Shown: positions 39,145 to 47,502, numbered from the stretch's first letter. The stretch is DNA of 64,000 bases from CAVSRC01 sp963782045 (GCA_963782045.1 CAWAIR010000018.1:248001-312000), one strand, 5' to 3'. The notes: generated by a model from the sequence alone, not told the origin. Made by a program: numbers and translations.

Positions 39145-39189
39145 GCTCCGGTGGCGGCTCGAGAAACCGAGCGAATGCCAGCGCAATGA
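36448..39189 (+). CDS. ADP-forming acyl/acetyl-CoA synthetase fused to GNAT (PatZ/YfiQ-like), copy 2
   Basis: This 913-residue near-duplicate of the gene at 26819 shares all domains, including the candidate phospho-His252 (THTGALAGSDG) and the GRGIG acetyl-CoA motif. Differences seen include K174R, S to N in DQSGAVV, a short patch QIVTSGKVSVF in place of RLVTSGGSDVF, R to K in RLRFLAPR, and a new C-terminal tail of about 13 residues read from the antisense of the MFS gene. It follows hydA on the same strand and could be co-transcribed with it, although the 5' leader is shared with copy 1. Confidence 0.9.
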   Translation: MTIRNLEYAFRARSVAIIGASPREGSVGLFVTRNVRDAGFKGPIWPVNPKHDSIYGLQCFPDIASLPAAPDLAVVATPAKTVPAIIAELGQRGTRAAMVLTAGLTRESGLRQLMLDAAKPHMLRILGPNSLGLFVPGIGLNASFAHIAPQPGKLAFLSQSGALASAVLDWAVDRRIGFSNVVSLGDMADVDVADMLDLLATDSNTRAILLYLETIYNTRKFMSAARSAARMKPIIVIKAGRHAAGAKAAATHTGALAGSDGAAAAAFRRAGLLRVTDLEELFEAAETLARFSPIERGRLGIVTNGGGAGVLAIDRMIDYGGEIAPIAQATLDALDKVLPATWSKANPVDIIGDAGPERYRAAIEGVFNDDNVDALLVMACPTALASPTGSAQAVADTVRDIDAKHPPRFKPILTCWLGEHDAGPARAILREAGVATYETPSEAVRALTYLTGYSAAQRELMQTPPSAPQVPTDVAAARKLFREVAADGRTTLTEPEAKAALAAFGVPVVETLVAHDVKQAETIAADLLTRNPAVAVKLLSRDISHKSDVGGVVLGIRTPQAAASAAQGILDRVAAKAPDAAIEGFTVQAMISRPAAHELIVGIGEDPLFGPIILFGAGGTSVEVVADTAVGLPPLDMKLACDLMNQTRISKLLAGYRDRPPADLDAIARALIQVSQMVIDCPEIASLDINPLLADQNGAVVLDARIVIDPERLDEVAPNQRLSIRPYPSEWEKQIVTSGKVSVFLRPIRPDDARLYPDFFAKIDNRDIRLKFLAPRKEFGHEFLARMTQIDYAREMAFVAIDPDSKALLGVSRIIADPDYTHAEYGVLVRTDMQGRGIGWALMEQLLAYARSEELSIVEGEVLSENSEMLLMCREMGFAVHPDPEDPGCYKVHINLERPAPVAARETERMPAQ

Positions 39190-40309
39190 GCGGCAGCGGA
39201 ATGAGCATGGCGAAGGAAACGCGCACGCCGTAGTGCGAGGCGACGAAGCCGAACAGCGGTGGCGCCAGGAAGTTCATCGCGGTGACCAGCGTCGAGAACG
39301 ACGCGACGTTCTCCGAGGACGGACGGTCGCCGCGCCGCGCCACCGCCGATAGCGCCTGGGGCTGCGTCGTGCTGATGCCGAGGCCGACCAGCGCGAAGCC
39401 GGCCAGCACCACCGGAATCGTCTCGGCCGCCACCGCCAGGCCGAGGCCCAGCGCCGAAACCACGCTGAGCGCCATGGCCAGCCGAACCGGGCCGATCCGC
39501 TCGATCAGCGGGTCGGCGATGAAGCGGCCGAGCGACTGCATGACCACGAAGGCCGGCAGGGCCAGCGTCGACACCCAGGCGGGGCTGACGAACTCGTCGC
39601 GCAGATAGATCACCGACCAGCTCCGCGAGCTGCCTTCCAGGATCATGCCGGAAAAGGCGAAGCCGAGCACCAGCACCACGCCCATGGTGGGCAGCGCCAA
39701 CCGCCTGACGGCGCCGGGGGCGGCGCGGTGCGCCCGCGGCGGCGAGGCCTGCATCGGTCCGATCACGACCACGGTGAACGCCGCGGCGAGCGCGAACAGC
39801 AAGAGGAAATGGGCGAGCGGCGGCACGCCGGCGGCGACCATGCCGGTGCCGGCAAGCGAAGCAACCAGGAAGCCCACCCCCCAACTGCCGTGGCAACGGT
39901 TGATCAGGCGCCGGCCGGTGGCCGCCTCGATCCGGTCGGCCTCGACGTTCATGGCGATGTTGGTGCTGGTCAGCCCGAAGCCGAACAGGACCAGCGCCGC
40001 GTAGAGCGTGGCGGTGCCGAGCGCCAGCGCGGTCAGCACCAGCGTGCCGGCGAAGCTGGTCACCGTCGCCAGCATGATCTTGCGCGTGCCGAAACGCTCG
40101 ATCGCACCGCTGATGATCAGCGAGCCGGCAAACACGCCGGTTGGCGTGCCGACCAGCGCCAGACCGAGCTCGGCCTCGCTCAGCCCCATTGACAGACGCA
40201 GTTCGGCAATACGCGCGAACAGCGTGCCGACCGTGGCGCCGTGCATGGCAAAGACCAGCGCGATCGCCAACCGGCGCGGAACGCCGCTCAAGGGTCGAGG
40301 AAGGGTCAT
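39128..40309 (-). CDS. MFS transporter
   Basis: This 393-residue major facilitator protein has about twelve hydrophobic segments. A loop motif lies between segments 2 and 3 (IERFGTRKIM) and a related one in the second half (IERIGPVRLAM). The substrate is not deducible. The overall pattern resembles the small YbjJ-like or fucose-permease-like MFS group. Its last five or so codons (PAFRD) are encoded by the end of direct repeat copy 2, so the natural C terminus was probably replaced. It overlaps the synthetase-GNAT copy 2 by 62 bases in convergent orientation. Confidence 0.88.
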   Translation of the reverse strand: MTLPRPLSGVPRRLAIALVFAMHGATVGTLFARIAELRLSMGLSEAELGLALVGTPTGVFAGSLIISGAIERFGTRKIMLATVTSFAGTLVLTALALGTATLYAALVLFGFGLTSTNIAMNVEADRIEAATGRRLINRCHGSWGVGFLVASLAGTGMVAAGVPPLAHFLLLFALAAAFTVVVIGPMQASPPRAHRAAPGAVRRLALPTMGVVLVLGFAFSGMILEGSSRSWSVIYLRDEFVSPAWVSTLALPAFVVMQSLGRFIADPLIERIGPVRLAMALSVVSALGLGLAVAAETIPVVLAGFALVGLGISTTQPQALSAVARRGDRPSSENVASFSTLVTAMNFLAPPLFGFVASHYGVRVSFAMLIPLPLIALAFARFLEPPPEPAFRD

Positions 40310-40643
40310 GGGAATCGTGCGGGCGGCAGGTGCAGGGCAAGACGCTAGCCGCTTGCCGCCTCGCCAACAAGCGCGCCGCCCGGCCCGCCGCGGAACGGTT
40401 CCAGGAATCGTGGCGTTTTCCTATGCTTCCGCGGCTTCCTATGCTTCCGCGGCGATCGGTTCCGCCGGCAAGCCCGACCGTTCGCACAGAAGCGGCCGCA
40501 CGCGGCCTCGACACCGCGCCACGTCAGGCCGCGCGAGAGGAGACGTGCCATGCGGGCTCACGCCAGGGCGCCGCGCGACCAGGGCCCCGGCCAGGGCGGT
40601 GGAGGGAGGCGCGTGGCACGCCTCCCCCGGATCACGACAGACG
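40310..40643. other. Intergenic region with a short tandem repeat
   Basis: These 334 bases lie between the MFS start and the stop of the Asn-rich gene. No credible gene is present. At 40418-40434 and 40436-40452 the 17-base sequence ttcctatgcttccgcgg occurs twice with one base between (period 18). No promoter element was recognised for the MFS gene. Confidence 0.5.
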
Positions 40644-41132
40644 TCAGAAGCGGCAATACTTGTCGCCGTTGACGGTGATGCAGTCGCCATTGTGCTTGTA
40701 GTTGCAATACTTCTTGTAGTTGACGCTGACGCACTTCTGGCTGTTCATATAATTGTTATTGTTATTGTTGTTGAAGCTCTTGTATTTTTTATTGTTATTG
40801 TTATTGTTATTGTTATCGCAGTATTTCTTGCCATTGTGCCAGTGGCAATTGGTGCCGGTGCCACCGACGCAGAGCTGTACGCCGCCGAGAGTGACGCAAC
40901 CGCTGGTGCTGTTGCTGTTATTGTTGTAGTTGTTGTTGTTGTTTCCGTTGCCGCAATAGTTGTTCCACCAGCCGCAGTTGTTCTTCACCTGGATCAGGTC
41001 GCCTTGCGTCTGAGCCTGCGGAAGCGGGCTCATCATGACCGGAGCCGTGTCTCCGGGAATCGCGCTCGAAATCAGGACTCCGCCTGCGAGCGCCAGCGCG
41101 GTGAGCGCACTGAAAAGCACCTTCCTGAACAT
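40644..41132 (-). CDS. Asparagine-rich, cysteine-containing secreted protein
   Basis: This 162-residue protein has a clear signal peptide (MFRKVLFSALTALALAGGVL, then ISSA). The mature part has several Asn runs (about 5-9 residues) separated by short Cys/Tyr/Lys-rich segments such as CGWWNNYC, CVTLGGVQLCVGG, HNGKKYC and NGDKYCRF. About a dozen Cys are spaced regularly, which suggests disulfide knots. The start at 41132 follows an aggag box. The Asn runs are coded by aat/aac repeats in an otherwise GC-rich genome. The composition resembles prion-like low-complexity proteins. No family is recognised and function is unknown. Confidence 0.82.
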   Translation of the reverse strand: MFRKVLFSALTALALAGGVLISSAIPGDTAPVMMSPLPQAQTQGDLIQVKNNCGWWNNYCGNGNNNNNYNNNSNSTSGCVTLGGVQLCVGGTGTNCHWHNGKKYCDNNNNNNNNKKYKSFNNNNNNNYMNSQKCVSVNYKKYCNYKHNGDCITVNGDKYCRF

Positions 41133-41350
41133 CGTTTGTCTCCTGGGGACGTTTTCCGGGGACGCACGACCGTGCAAGACCTGGCGACGAAGCTTCGCTG
41201 TTCGTTGCCTGATGGGCCATTGCCCCTGGCCGATACCTTCCCCACGCTCGCGGGAGTGCTCCCGACCGGGCTCCTCGCAGCCGCGCAGTCATAGCATGGA
41301 AGGCCGTGACGGAAGTCGTGGTTTTTCGCGCCCTGTGACCGCTACCACAG

Positions 41351-42253
41351 TTACCCGCCGCCATGGCTGAGCGCGATGGCCCAGGCCCCGGCGAAGATGA
41401 GGCAAGCGATTGCCGCACTGGCAAGCTGCCGCCACCGGGTCGGCGCCGGCTGGCCGATCGCCAGGATGGCGGCGCCGAGAACGGCGCCGGACGCGAATCC
41501 GGCGACATGGGCGCCGACGTCGATGCGCTCGCCCTCGATGCCGAGGAAGGCGAGCAGCATGATGCCGGCGGCCACCGGCGCCCACCGGCGCAGACCCCGG
41601 TTCCAGCGCCGCGGCCGGTAGCGCACCGCCAGCACGGCGAGCAGCCCGACGGCGCCGAAGATGGCCGTCGAGGCGCCGACCGAGGTATGCGAGGCCGGCT
41701 GGATGACCGCGTTGATGGCGTTGCCGGCGGCGCCGGCCACCAGGATCATCAGCCAGGCCAGCCCGCCGCCGAGCATCTCGCCGAGGAACAGGCCGAACAG
41801 GCTGCCGGCGACTAGGTTGCTGGCGATGTGGCCGAGGTTGGCGTGGAGGCCGAGCGCGGTCACCACCCGCCACCACTCACCGTTGACGATCAGTCCCGCC
41901 TGCCCCTCCCCCGCCGCGTTCCAGTCGACGCCGAACAGGTTGTTGCCGGCCGCCACGTAGACGAAGACCAGCACGCACCAGTAGGCGAGCACCCCGGTCA
42001 CCGCGTCGCCGAACGGGTGCCGATACAGCGGCGGCGCCGGGTCCGGCCGGTTGTCCTCGGCGTAGGCGGCAAGCTCGTGGCGCGCCGCCGCCACCCGCGA
42101 CGGCGTCACCAGCAGCGCCACGCCCCAGCCGCGCGAGGCGAGCTGGCAATCGATGCCGGCGGCAACCAGCACCAGCGCATGCTCGCCGGCGATCCGGCCG
42201 TTGGCAAACGCGCCGACCTCGACCCAGGCCTCTTCCGACGAACCGTCGCTCAC
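41351..42253 (-). CDS. Rhomboid family intramembrane serine protease
   Basis: This 300-residue protein has an N-terminal soluble segment of about 85 residues, resembling the DUF2007-like putative-signal domain (GEHALVLVAAGIDCQLAS). A six-helix rhomboid core follows: WWRVVTALGLHANLGHIASN (oxyanion His/Asn), the catalytic Ser in SVGASTAIFGAVG and the catalytic His in VGAHVAGFASG. The full catalytic set is present, so it should be active. Substrates are unknown. It is divergent from the polysaccharide cluster. Confidence 0.92.
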   Translation of the reverse strand: MSDGSSEEAWVEVGAFANGRIAGEHALVLVAAGIDCQLASRGWGVALLVTPSRVAAARHELAAYAEDNRPDPAPPLYRHPFGDAVTGVLAYWCVLVFVYVAAGNNLFGVDWNAAGEGQAGLIVNGEWWRVVTALGLHANLGHIASNLVAGSLFGLFLGEMLGGGLAWLMILVAGAAGNAINAVIQPASHTSVGASTAIFGAVGLLAVLAVRYRPRRWNRGLRRWAPVAAGIMLLAFLGIEGERIDVGAHVAGFASGAVLGAAILAIGQPAPTRWRQLASAAIACLIFAGAWAIALSHGGG

Positions 42254-42460
42254 CGTCGCTCCGTTTGCTGTCGGGGCCGGCCGACCTTCTTAGGCGGCAA
42301 AAGACCCCGAGCCATTTCCCCGTCCGCATTTACCTTGTTTGCAGCGCGCCGGACCGCTGCCGGCACGATTCCGCCATCCGTCCCAAGGCGGCACAGCTTG
42401 CGGGTCCTGATCTTGCTCTTGCGGGAAGAACGATCGCCGCACAAGCGCCCGAAGAAGACC

Positions 42461-43606
42461 ATGCAGACCGACCCGCCTACCATTGAGGACAACGAGCCCG
42501 CCGGCGCCTTCTTCGCGCAATGGGCCCTGTGGACCATCCTCATCGTCGTGCTTGCCTGGGACAACCTGTCCACCAGCAACGCCCGCTACCTGATCTACGC
42601 ACTGTCGCCCCTGCTGGTCATCGTTCATCTGGTGCTCTACCGCTTCCGCCCCCGCCTCGACGGAGCCGGCCTGACGGCGCTGGCGCTATACGCGGTGGCG
42701 GCGGCCGCGAGCCTCATGGTGAACCCGCACCCCGGCCTGTTCACGCAACGCGACCTGCTGATCATCTTCGGCTATTTCGTCCTGCTCAGCCTCCACCTGC
42801 GGGCGCCGCGGGCGACCGCCGACATCGTCCTCATCGGATTGATTGCGGGGCTGGCGCTGGAGATCGCCCAGAGGGGAATTACGCTCGATTTCGCGGTCTT
42901 CGGCCCCCAGGGCATGATCGAGTCGAATCTCGCCTTCCCGCTCGGCGTCCTGCTCCTCTACTACCTGAGCAGGCGGCAGTGGGGACGCGCGCTCATCGCC
43001 GCCATCTTTCTCATCGTCGGATCGAAGCGGATCGCCATCATCGGCGTTCTGGCCGCGGTCGGCCTCGACATGCTCATCCACCGCCTGTCGCCGGTCCCGC
43101 GCCGTCGCCTGTTCCTCGCCGCCGTCATCCTCTGCGCCGTCGTCGCCCTGTTTTCCGAGATGGCCTTCACCTGGCTCGCCCAGATTGCCCACACCGATGT
43201 CTACCAGTTTTCGCTCGGCCGCTATTCCTTCGCCTCGGTGCTCTGGGACCGGCTGTCCCCGGCCCAGTGGAGCCACTGGCTGTTCGGCTTCGGCCCCGGT
43301 GGGGCCGACGGCTGGCTGGCCCACCAGGGGATCGAGGTCAACCCGCACAACGACTGGCTGAAGATCCTTTTCGATTACGGCTTCTTCGGGTTGGCTCTGC
43401 TGATTGCCGCCTTCGGCGCGCTGTTCCCGCGCACCCGTCTCGGCAACATGCTCTACCTCTACACCGCCGTCCTCATGATCACCGACAATACCTTCATCTA
43501 CCTCTACCACTACGCCATCCTCTTCCTGATCATCCGCATCGTGCCCGAGCCTGCCCGCCGCGCCGTGGCGGAGCCCCGGCCGATGCTGGGTCCGCAGGCG
43601 GCATGA
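42461..43606 (+). CDS. O-antigen ligase/polymerase-like membrane protein (Wzy type)
   Basis: This 381-residue protein has about ten membrane segments. The phrase HNDWLKILFDYGFFGLALL late in the protein is typical of the Wzy_C/O-antigen ligase family, as is a long periplasmic loop (FGFGPGGADGWLAHQGIEVNPHND). The start was set at 42461 (MQTDPPTIEDNEPAG). The frame is open upstream, but only as antisense of the rhomboid gene. It is the first gene of the plus-strand surface polysaccharide cluster and is the likely polymerase. Confidence 0.85.
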   Translation: MQTDPPTIEDNEPAGAFFAQWALWTILIVVLAWDNLSTSNARYLIYALSPLLVIVHLVLYRFRPRLDGAGLTALALYAVAAAASLMVNPHPGLFTQRDLLIIFGYFVLLSLHLRAPRATADIVLIGLIAGLALEIAQRGITLDFAVFGPQGMIESNLAFPLGVLLLYYLSRRQWGRALIAAIFLIVGSKRIAIIGVLAAVGLDMLIHRLSPVPRRRLFLAAVILCAVVALFSEMAFTWLAQIAHTDVYQFSLGRYSFASVLWDRLSPAQWSHWLFGFGPGGADGWLAHQGIEVNPHNDWLKILFDYGFFGLALLIAAFGALFPRTRLGNMLYLYTAVLMITDNTFIYLYHYAILFLIIRIVPEPARRAVAEPRPMLGPQAA

Positions 43607-43718
43607 GCCGTTTGGTCCGGGTTTTGAACCGTGGACCCGGAGTCGGCTGCGGCGCGCGGGGTGTGTGCCGAAACGGCACGGTTTTCCGCCGCTGCCCGGC
43701 TCGCGAAAGGACGATGTC

Positions 43719-45893
43719 ATGACGCTCATCCAGCGCGCCCCGATCGGGGCCATCGATGCCACCGACCGGCTCGCCAGATCGGGCGATCCCTGGGTCCTCG
43801 ACCTGCATGACGCCTGGCAGAACGTGCGGGCCAAGTGGAAGATCGTGCTCGCCGTACCGCTGGCCCTGATCGTCCTCGTGCTCGTCGGCCGCTTCCTCTT
43901 TCCCTCGTACTACACCGCCACCACCCGCCTGATGATCGATCCGGGCGGGCTGCAGGTGGTCGCCAACGAGGTCACCGCCAAGGGCCAGGTCAGCGACGCC
44001 AGCCTGCTGGTCATCGACAGCCAGATCAACGTGCTCACCTCCAACGCCGTGCTCGGCCGGGTGGTCGACAGCGAGCATCTCGACGCGGACCCCGAATTCA
44101 CCCGGGCGGGCCCGCTGCAGGCGTTCATCGGCACCGTGGCCTCGGTGCTGACCGGCGGCGGCGCGCCGCTTGACGAGCGCACCGCCGCCATCAACGCGCT
44201 CGCCGGCGCCGTGACCGCCGTGCGGGTCGACCGCAGTTTCGTCGTCGAGGTCAGCGTCTCCACCCGCAGCCGCACCAAGTCCGTTCGCCTCGCCAACGCC
44301 ATCGCCACGGCCTATCTCGCCACCGATCAGGCGGCCCGCACCGAATCCGCGCGGCGCGCCTCGTCGACCATGTCGGCGCGGCTGAACGAGCTCAGCCATA
44401 CCGCCCGCACCGCCGACGACGCGGTGCAGCAGTTCAAGGCGACCCACAACATGGTCGGCGCCGGACAGGCGACGGTCGGCGACCAGCAGCTCGGCGAGAT
44501 GACGACCGCCCTCGGTGCCGCCCACGCCCGCACCGTCGAGCAGCAGGCCCGGCTCCAGCAGATCGAGGCGGTAGCGCACGGCGAGGCCGGGCTCGAGTCG
44601 ATCGCCGAGGTCGTCCAGTCGGCCACGATCACCCAGTTGAGGAGCCAGCTTGCCCAGGCCGAGAGCCGGTTGCAGGGCCTGTTGACCCAGAGCGGCGACC
44701 GCTTCCCGGCCGTCATCGAGGCGCGGGCGCAGGTGGCAACGCTGAAGCAGCAGATCGCCGACGAGGTCCAACGCATCGCCTCGGCCGCGCGCAACGACTA
44801 CCAGCGCGCCCGCTCCAGCGAGGCGGCGCTCCAGGCGAGCCTCGACACCCTCAAGACCCAGTCCGTCAAGCTCAGCGAGGATTCGGTCCAGCTCCGCGAG
44901 TTGCAGCGCCAGGCGGATGCCGCGCGCGACGTCTACCAGGCATACCTGCTGCGCAGCCGTGAACTGAGCGAGCAACAGGGGCTCTACACCTCTGCCTCGC
45001 GGGTGATCTCGCCGCCGCTGGTACCGGCCGGCCGCGACGGCGTGCCCACCATCGCCATGCTGGCGGCGGCCCTGATCGTCGGGCTCGGCATCGGCACCGG
45101 CGGGGTCCTCCTCGGCGAGCAGGCGAGCATCCGCATCCGCTCGCGCCGCCGGCTCGAACAGGCGACCGGCCACACGGTCGTCGCCTCCCTGCCCGCCCTT
45201 CCCGACCTGGCGTTCGACGGCCATGCCGAGGTTCCGCCCAATGCCCGCGAGATCGACCAGGCGGTGAGCCTGCTGCTGGCGCGTCTGCGCGCCCGCGCCC
45301 ATCGTCCCGGCGGCGCGCCGCTGGCCGTGCTCGTCACCAGCGGCGACGACCAGCGCAGCAAGTCGGCGCTCTCCCTCTACCTTGCGCTTGCCGGTACGCT
45401 CAATCAGCAGAAGGTTCTTCTGGTCGACGCCGATCCGAAGGGTCTGGTGACCCGCGCCGTGTGCGCCGGCCAGCGTCCGACGCCCGACGCCGCCGGCGAG
45501 ACGATCGGCGGACAGACCGTCTCGCACATCGACAGCTTCCCGGGTCTCCGCGTCATCTCTCCAGTCGATGGCGCGGCGGTCGAGCAACTGGTGACCAGGC
45601 GTTTCCTCGAGGAGATCGGCGAGAGCGACCTGATCGTCATCGACGCGCCGCTGCTCGGCACCGACATGGTCAGCGAGCACCTCATCGCGGATGGCCGCAT
45701 CGGTGCCATCGTGCTGACCGCCAGCGCGACGCGCAGCACCATCGGTGGCGTCCGCCGCGCCGTCGCCGCGATCGTCCACGACCAGCGCCTGACGCCGGTG
45801 CTGTGCGATCGAACCGCGGAAGATTCTATAAATAACTTTCAAGTATTCAATCTGGAATTGCGGCCGCCTATGTCGCCCCAATTCAATGCATGA
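43719..45893 (+). CDS. Polysaccharide co-polymerase (Wzz/GNVR) with degenerate tyrosine-kinase domain
   Basis: This 724-residue protein sets chain length in Wzx/Wzy systems. Membrane segments lie near residues 45-67 and 440-465. Between them is a Wzz domain and a long coiled-coil region ending in the GNVR-like segment (LQRQADAARDVYQAYLLRSRELSE). The C-terminal cytoplasmic BY-kinase-like domain has the Walker B-type LIVIDAPLLGTD and VLLVDADPKG, but its Walker A is GDDQRSKS (542-549), with Ser for the second Gly. The usual Tyr-rich tail is missing. It is therefore probably not an active kinase. The start has a GAAAGGA box about 8 bases upstream. Confidence 0.87.
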   Translation: MTLIQRAPIGAIDATDRLARSGDPWVLDLHDAWQNVRAKWKIVLAVPLALIVLVLVGRFLFPSYYTATTRLMIDPGGLQVVANEVTAKGQVSDASLLVIDSQINVLTSNAVLGRVVDSEHLDADPEFTRAGPLQAFIGTVASVLTGGGAPLDERTAAINALAGAVTAVRVDRSFVVEVSVSTRSRTKSVRLANAIATAYLATDQAARTESARRASSTMSARLNELSHTARTADDAVQQFKATHNMVGAGQATVGDQQLGEMTTALGAAHARTVEQQARLQQIEAVAHGEAGLESIAEVVQSATITQLRSQLAQAESRLQGLLTQSGDRFPAVIEARAQVATLKQQIADEVQRIASAARNDYQRARSSEAALQASLDTLKTQSVKLSEDSVQLRELQRQADAARDVYQAYLLRSRELSEQQGLYTSASRVISPPLVPAGRDGVPTIAMLAAALIVGLGIGTGGVLLGEQASIRIRSRRRLEQATGHTVVASLPALPDLAFDGHAEVPPNAREIDQAVSLLLARLRARAHRPGGAPLAVLVTSGDDQRSKSALSLYLALAGTLNQQKVLLVDADPKGLVTRAVCAGQRPTPDAAGETIGGQTVSHIDSFPGLRVISPVDGAAVEQLVTRRFLEEIGESDLIVIDAPLLGTDMVSEHLIADGRIGAIVLTASATRSTIGGVRRAVAAIVHDQRLTPVLCDRTAEDSINNFQVFNLELRPPMSPQFNA

Positions 45894-45923
45894 GTCCAAT
45901 ATTGAACCGTCATATTCTCCAGC

Positions 45924-45941
45924 ATGGTTAAGTTTAACCAT
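45924..45941. promoter_or_regulatory. 18-base perfect palindrome upstream of the initiating glycosyltransferase gene
   Basis: The sequence atggttaagtttaaccat reads as ATGGTTAA-GT-TTAACCAT, two perfect 8-base arms. It sits in an AT-rich patch (45830-45960) within the 153-base gap before the gene at 46047. The size and symmetry fit a dimeric regulator site. The regulator is unknown. Confidence 0.45.
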
Positions 45942-46046
45942 TTATTATCTTTGATATTGCCGCCGGACCCTTCCGATCATTAACTCAAAGGTGGCTGCGG
46001 CACGGCCTTCCCGCCCCCACCGGCGGGCCAAAAACTTCGGATTACG

Positions 46047-47486
46047 ATGGTCTCCGCCACCGACGTTGCCGGTGCGATTCACACCTATCGGGCCAAACCA
46101 CTCGTCCCGACGCGACTGGTCGCGGTCGTCCTTGCCTGTCTGGAGTTCCTCGCCGTGACCGGGAGCGCGCCGCTTGCCGGGGGCGCCTACAACCTCGCCT
46201 ATTACGGCGCCCTCCCCGAGCTCATCTTCTATGCCCAGAACGGCGCGCTCGTCGGCCTGTTCTTCGTGCTTCAACAGGCGCTCCGCGGCCAGTACCGGCC
46301 GCGCCTCGACGGCTCCTACCGAAAGTCCCTCGGCGTTGTCTTCCTCAACTGGAACGTGGCGCTGGCCATGTTCCTGCTGGTCGGCTTCCTGACCAAGACC
46401 AGCGCCGAGATTTCCCGCGGTTCGGTCATCGCGCTCTATTTCCTCGGCTTCACCGCCGTCGCCGCTGTCCGTCTCGCCTACGTCGCGGTGTCGCGCCACG
46501 GCTACCGCAGCGGCTGGCTGGTCGAGCATCGCGTGCTCGTCGTCGGGCTCGATTCCGAAGTGCTGAGCTTCGAGCGGCGCTACGATCCGTCGCGTTCCGG
46601 CATGCGGATCGCCGACGTGGTGACGCTGCCGGCGCGGCTTGGGCCGGGTGCCGCCGATCTCGATGCGGCCGTCGCCGAAGCGGTCAAGCGGGCGCGCGCG
46701 CTCAACGTCGAAGACATCCTGCTGCTGCTGCCGTGGTCCTATCGCCGGGAAATCGACGCCCTCGCCGAAGCCTTCCTCAGCGTGCCGGCCTCGATCTACC
46801 TCGGCCCCGAGCACGATCTCGAGCGCTTCCGCGCGCTGGCACTCTCCAGCCTCGCCAACGCTCCCTGCCTGCGCCTCGAACGGGCGCCGCTCAGCCGCGG
46901 CAAGCGTCTCGCCAAGCGCCTGTTCGACATTGCCGTGGCCTCGACCGCGCTGGTGGTGCTGGCGCCCTTGCTGGCTCTCACCGCCCTGCTCATCCGGCTC
47001 GACGGCCACGGCCCGGCGCTCTTCCTGCAGCGCCGCCTCGGCTTCAACAACCGGGTCTTCCGCATCATCAAGTTCCGCACCATGACCACCATGGAAGAAG
47101 ACATGGCGCGTCAGGCGACGGCCAACGATTTCCGCGTCACCAGGCTCGGCCGCTTCCTGCGCCGCTGGAACATCGACGAGCTGCCCCAGCTCCTCAACGT
47201 GCTAACCGGCTCGATGTCGATCGTCGGGCCGCGGCCGCATGCGCTCAGCATGGACGACGAGTTCCAGCAGAAGATCGCTCTCTATGCCCGCCGCCACAAC
47301 GTCAAGCCCGGCATCACCGGCTGGGCCCAGGTCAACGGCCTGCGCGGTCCCACCGAGCACAGCGAGAAGATGGAGGCGCGCGTCGCCCACGACCTTTTCT
47401 ACATCGAGAACTGGTCGCTGTGGTTCGACATCCAGATCATGCTGCTGACGCTGGTCTCGCCCAGCGCCTACCGCAACGCCGGCTGA
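46047..47486 (+). CDS. Undecaprenyl-phosphate sugar phosphotransferase (WcaJ/GumD/HfsE type)
   Basis: This 479-residue polyisoprenyl-phosphate hexose-1-phosphate transferase starts the repeat unit on the lipid carrier. Several N-terminal membrane segments and a CoA-binding-like middle domain (HRVLVVGLDSEVLSFER) precede the catalytic bacterial sugar transferase domain: KRLFDIAVASTALVVLAPLL, IKFRTM, TRLGRFLRRWNIDELPQLLN, SIVGPRP and KPGITGWAQVNGLRG. The sugar is probably glucose or galactose, but this is not certain. No strong ribosome-binding site precedes the ATG. Confidence 0.93.
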   Translation: MVSATDVAGAIHTYRAKPLVPTRLVAVVLACLEFLAVTGSAPLAGGAYNLAYYGALPELIFYAQNGALVGLFFVLQQALRGQYRPRLDGSYRKSLGVVFLNWNVALAMFLLVGFLTKTSAEISRGSVIALYFLGFTAVAAVRLAYVAVSRHGYRSGWLVEHRVLVVGLDSEVLSFERRYDPSRSGMRIADVVTLPARLGPGAADLDAAVAEAVKRARALNVEDILLLLPWSYRREIDALAEAFLSVPASIYLGPEHDLERFRALALSSLANAPCLRLERAPLSRGKRLAKRLFDIAVASTALVVLAPLLALTALLIRLDGHGPALFLQRRLGFNNRVFRIIKFRTMTTMEEDMARQATANDFRVTRLGRFLRRWNIDELPQLLNVLTGSMSIVGPRPHALSMDDEFQQKIALYARRHNVKPGITGWAQVNGLRGPTEHSEKMEARVAHDLFYIENWSLWFDIQIMLLTLVSPSAYRNAG

Positions 47487-47502
47487 CGCGGCGGCCGGTT
47501 CC

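Noticed and set aside
40644..41132. CRISPR-like or simple noncoding microsatellite explanation for the aat/aac repeats
   Set aside because: There are no repeat-spacer units. The repeats stay in frame within an ORF that has a signal peptide, a good ribosome-binding site and patterned Cys residues.
43530..45941. An 803-codon minus-strand ORF opposite the Wzz gene
   Set aside because: Antisense shadow. The plus frame has membrane segments, coiled coil and an ATPase-like domain.
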